The position numbers were made by a program, and so were the translations under genes. A DNA stretch of 64,000 bases from Trematomus loennbergii. Its lineage: Eukaryota; Chordata; Actinopteri; Perciformes; Nototheniidae. This document shows, one piece after another, positions 60,631 through 64,000 of this stretch; position 1 is the first letter of the stretch, and every line of letters begins with the position of its first letter. The notes beneath the pieces are model-generated. The model was not told where the DNA came from, made no database searches, and saw only the letters and a list, made by a program, of their open reading frames with translations. The stretch spans positions 156,001 to 220,000 of the forward strand of contig JAAOOA010000433.1 of the NCBI GenBank assembly GCA_012861695.1, in the 5' to 3' direction.

Positions 60631-61275
60631 CACAGTGATACAAAGTCATTGAGCCGCCGTACAAAAACCTCTCACTGTAGAGAGACACGGCTCTCTGACT
60701 TTGACACAAACAAACTCACCAAACACATCCACGGTTTACCCACTTTATATAATAACTGCTTACAATGTTTGAAACAGATTCACAAACTATGGAGAAGTAT
60801 TGAATCTTTTTTATGAGTTGAATCTTTTATGAGCTGTTATACATTTAAAAAGCAAAATACTCATATTGAATGAAGTACATGTAATGATGTTATTTCTTAA
60901 GAAAAACTCTGTAATCAATCGGGCAAATGTAAATCATTGTCATTTTATAAAGCTTTATTTTAGATTGTTGTGGAGGAAGAGAGCATTGATTCGAGTGGGA
61001 GTGAATTATAGGACAGTTTTAAATATTCTTTGGAAAGAGCAAGTGAGCCCTGACCCATTCCGGGCGGCAGTGCCCTTGAGCAGGGCACCGAACCCCCAAG
61101 TGCTCCCTGGCACATGCTCCTGTGCACCTATGTACTTGTAAGGTGTGTGTGTATAAAGAAAACAGAGTGGAAACTGAATGTTCCCCCAGGGAGGTCCATC
61201 TTCTTCATCTTCTTCTTGGTGATCAATAATCCAGGTCCCTGTTGGAGTCAGTCAGAGCATTTCCATAGAGAGACA

Positions 61276-61321
61276 CTTTGCATCAGCAGCACCATGCTCC
61301 AGTGCTCTGGGACACTTTATA
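61276..61321 (+). promoter_or_regulatory. V7 promoter: near-octamer and TATA-like box
   Basis: CTTTGCAT at 61276-61283 and TTTATA at 61316-61321. Confidence 0.7.
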
Positions 61322-61401
61322 GTCCTGAGAGTTGAACACTGGATGACTGACAGCTGTCCTTCATGACAACAGAAGCCACAGGAATCCTCCTCATCAAGAA
61401 C

Positions 61402-61869
61402 ATGACTTTGATCTGCGTCCTCATCTGGACTCTCCTCTGCTGCTGCTTCACAGGTAAAGTCCAGAGAATCAAAGTCCTCTCCTCTGTGAACATCCGTCCC
61501 TCTGAAATGAAGCGGACAAAACCATGACGCTGCTTTATGTCTTTGTCTCTGTATCCTCAGAGTCCAGAGGCCAGGTCACAGTGACTCAGTCTGGAGCAGT
61601 GATCTCTGCTCCGGGACGCTCCGTCTCCATCACATGTACGACCAGTCAGAAGGTTTATATGATGAACTATTTAGCCTGGTACCAACAGAGAGATGGAGGA
61701 ACTCCTAAACTGCTCATTACAAGCTAGCACTCGAGAAACAGGGATTTCAGACCGTTTTACAGGCAGTGGATCAAACTCTGACTTCACTCTGACCATCAGT
61801 GGAGTCCAGACTGATGATGCAGCAGTTTACTACTGTCAGAGATCTCCATTACAACAGTCAGTGTGTTCA
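61402..61869 (+). pseudogene. IgL variable segment V7, frameshifted in CDR2
   Basis: The leader exon is 61402-61453 and the V exon 61561-61869. It is open through FR1 (with SAVISAPG instead of AVSSAPG), the first Cys, CDR1 ([11 protein letters not shown]) and [18 protein letters not shown] then occurs at 61725-61727 because CDR2 is two bases short relative to V2. FR3 to the second Cys is open in the next frame, with germline CDR3 QRSPLQQSV. Only one small indel separates it from a complete V. Confidence 0.93.
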
Positions 61870-61897
61870 CACAGTGAAAAAGCGTCGTACAAAAACC
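61870..61897 (+). other. V7 recombination signal (12-RSS)
   Basis: Heptamer 61870-61876, 12-bp spacer and nonamer 61889-61897 are consensus. Confidence 0.97.
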
Positions 61898-61974
61898 TCC
61901 CTCAGTCAGACTGAACAGGAACTGAACTGACTGCTGCAGCTGGAAGCTACTGCAGAGACTGATACACTTCACTG

Positions 61975-61976
<2 letters not shown>

Positions 61977-62005
<29 letters not shown>

Positions 62006-62038
62006 CACCCACCACACACACCACACACACACACCACA

Positions 62039-62101
<63 letters not shown>
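61977..62101. repeat. (CA)n microsatellite after V7
   Basis: CA tract with several CACC interruptions in its left half. Confidence 0.98.
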
Positions 62102-62104
<3 letters not shown>

Positions 62105-62958
62105 TCATCTCCATTCAGCGTGTCACTTTTTGTTTTTCAAGCAAAGACTTCTGAATATTTCTAATAATATATTAAAAGAATGAACTCATACACACAATAG
62201 TAAAATAGTAAATCTGTAAAAGCCACTCTAAACTCATTGGTCCTCATCTTCTTTTTGAACAGTGTTCACTTCTGTCTCACTGGAGTGACTCCCAAAGATC
62301 AAAAGTCCAGACTTCAAATCAAACATCACCTTCACTTTAAAGTCTGCAGTGAGGTAAATCCAGCATGCCCTGATCATGAGACGTTCCTGACCTCCTAGTG
62401 ATACAGCCCTGCAGAAGATCAGAGAGAAAGGAGGCTGTCTGGCCATGTAGAGTGCTGAACACACGTAGGAATCTGAATGGCAACTTAAATACAATTTGTT
62501 TTGAAATACTCAAATAAAGCACAAACTAAAATAACTGGAGAAATGTTCAAGTCCACAGGAATTGTCCACTCAAAAAAACATCTTTGAAAAGCGCTGAATA
62601 ACCCGGTAAACAGAGTAAATCCAATGTCATTGACATAAAGCAAACATTTAATCGAAAGTAAGCACTGCCCTGCAAAGAGATCACAAAGATCCAAAAAATG
62701 ATTGACTCACTCGCAGTCAAATTGAGGAAACCCCACATGAAGAGCTGGATGCTTCCCAAATTCCCTCTGACAAGCTGCCAGGCTCCCCTCCTCCTCTTCC
62801 TCCACCTTCCTCCACACACAAAAATACTTTCCAAAGGCCCAGTTCCAAACCACACCCTACCCACTCCCACTCTGTGACTGAGTGAACTCTGTCTGTAGTC
62901 AAACCCACAGATACAGTAAATGAGGGTCCCTTCCTTCAGGAGGAGGGGGTAAATACAG
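62102..62958. other. Conserved post-V block, cluster 7
   Basis: A copy of the 12340-13290 block with small indels. The KVMFDLKS frame remains open over about 86 codons; the MEEEE start is GTG. Confidence 0.4.
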
Positions 62959-63001
62959 ATAATCAAATAAACACAACAGGTATACAATACATGTTTAAAT
63001 G

Positions 63002-63465
63002 CCGGGGCGGATCTAGAAAAATATTCATGGTGTGGCCAGAGGGTGGCAGGAGATTTTGAGGGGTGGCATCCCCTGGCAGAAGTATATGCTGATTTAATCG
63101 CAGTCATATCAATCAATGTTAACTTGGAAAGCCACAATATTCATATTTTAACTCAATAACATTAGGTGACATTATTGTGGCTCATCAGTAAAGCCTTAAA
63201 TAGAGATATATAAGGTGGCAGACATAATTTAATGAATTTTAACTGAACAATAACTGAATGAGTTTGTTTCACTCTTAGACCAGCAGAGGTACCAAATCTA
63301 TGTAGACTGCTGCAATAAGTACATTAATTAACTGTCTCATCGATGTGTGTCTGAATTAATATGATAATATTAACAATAATATTATTCCTATCAGCTGTCA
63401 ATCACTGTTATGATTCACATATTCATTTATTATTGAATAAACTATATTCTTTGGAGGAGTTAATA
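63002..63465. mobile_element. hAT-like 5' end, type-B spacer (paralogue of 42671)
   Basis: Near-identical to 42671-43131, with the first bases CCGGGGCGGATCTAG. Confidence 0.5.
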
Positions 63466-64000
63466 GGCGCGTTCACACCAAGTACTTGTCCCACAATAGT
63501 TAATGAGAACTTTAGTTCATGAGAGCTCTTTTAGTTCTGATGAACTAAAGCAGATCGCGTTCACACCAAAATGAGTTCCTGGAGGTGGATTAGGCAAATG
63601 AACCGCTGACGTCACTTCTTCTTCTTCTGCTTTGTGGTATGCACCTTAAAGTTGCAATCCGCCAAAAAACCGAGAGAAAAAGAAGAAGAAAAACCTCCCG
63701 TGCCCACTTGCTGTAAATGAGGCGTGTGTTTACCTTCCGACCTCAGACATGAGCTTCGTCTGAGTTATTTAAGCAAACACAAATACAGATCGTCGACCCG
63801 AAGGCGGTTAAGAAGGATTGACAAAAGGATTGGACGACGACATGCACGCGCTACGCTACGTGTGAAATGAATAAACTGTGCCAGGTGTGTCGTATGCACA
63901 CTAAATAGGCTCAGCAGCTAACACACCTTTATTATATATCCTCCTGAGAGCAACTGCATCCGTCTGCCATGAACCCTACAGAAACCTACGTGTTAGTTGT
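63466..64000. mobile_element. Second copy of the Harbinger/ISL2EU-like transposon (left end)
   Basis: Starts AGGCGCGTTCACACCAAGTA and follows 43132 onward with a few deletions (for example about 45 bp missing near 63640). It runs off the right edge of the window. Confidence 0.7.

Larger units (their letters stand above)
58423..62101. other. IgL cluster 7 (C7-J7a-J7b-V7)
   Basis: Complete cluster with intact C7 and both J segments; V7 is broken only in CDR2. Confidence 0.96.

Overview
The window is vertebrate DNA from a bony fish, most likely a percomorph teleost. It is an immunoglobulin light-chain (IgL) locus made of tandem copies of a small C–J–J–V cluster. The constant exons encode an Ig C1 domain, the V segments encode a VL domain, and the joining segments encode [13 protein letters not shown]. 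The recombination signals are consensus: V carries a 12-bp-spacer RSS and J a 23-bp-spacer RSS, the kappa-type arrangement. Fish repeats fill the rest: L2-like LINEs, tRNA-derived SINEs, hAT, piggyBac, Tc1 and Harbinger-like elements, and long (CA)n tracts. The species cannot be named from sequence alone.

Layout. Seven clusters are present. Cluster 1 (1-3379) has lost its C exon off the left edge. Clusters 2-7 lie at about 8232-12340, 18341-25547, 30419-34055, 38085-41765, 46630-50551 and 58423-62101. In each, C and two J segments are on the minus strand and one V (leader exon plus V exon) is on the plus strand. Both RSSs point the same way, so V-to-J joining must occur by inversion of about 1.2 kb (about 3.1 kb in cluster 3). 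Every V has a promoter with a near-octamer and a TATA-like box. Every J–C intron carries a perfect ATGCAAAT octamer.

Integrity. Only C6 and C7 read cleanly; C2-C5 each have one small frameshift. All seven V segments are out of frame as written. The breaks cluster in CDR1 and CDR2 (plus FR1 in V3 and the end of FR3/CDR3 in V2), while leaders, most framework sequence and RSSs are almost unchanged between copies. This may be real (pseudogene donors, germline CDR diversification) or residual long-read consensus error. Sequence alone cannot decide.

Spacers. The DNA between clusters is a nest of transposons. Spacers after clusters 4 and 6 are one type and those after clusters 5 and 7 another, so a two-cluster block (A-B-A-B) has been duplicated. 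Sister copies supply empty sites for several insertions: a 3.6-kb L2 LINE at about 53986-57597, itself split by a hAT MITE with an 8-bp target duplication; a 1.48-kb L2 fragment between J3a and J3b; a 3.9-kb hAT-like element at 13470-17377; and a 1.17-kb piggyBac-like element at 29185-30354.

No CRISPR array, rRNA gene or functional tRNA gene was seen. Apart from IgL and transposon genes, the only other candidate for conserved sequence is an unidentified 0.8-0.95-kb block that follows five of the V genes.
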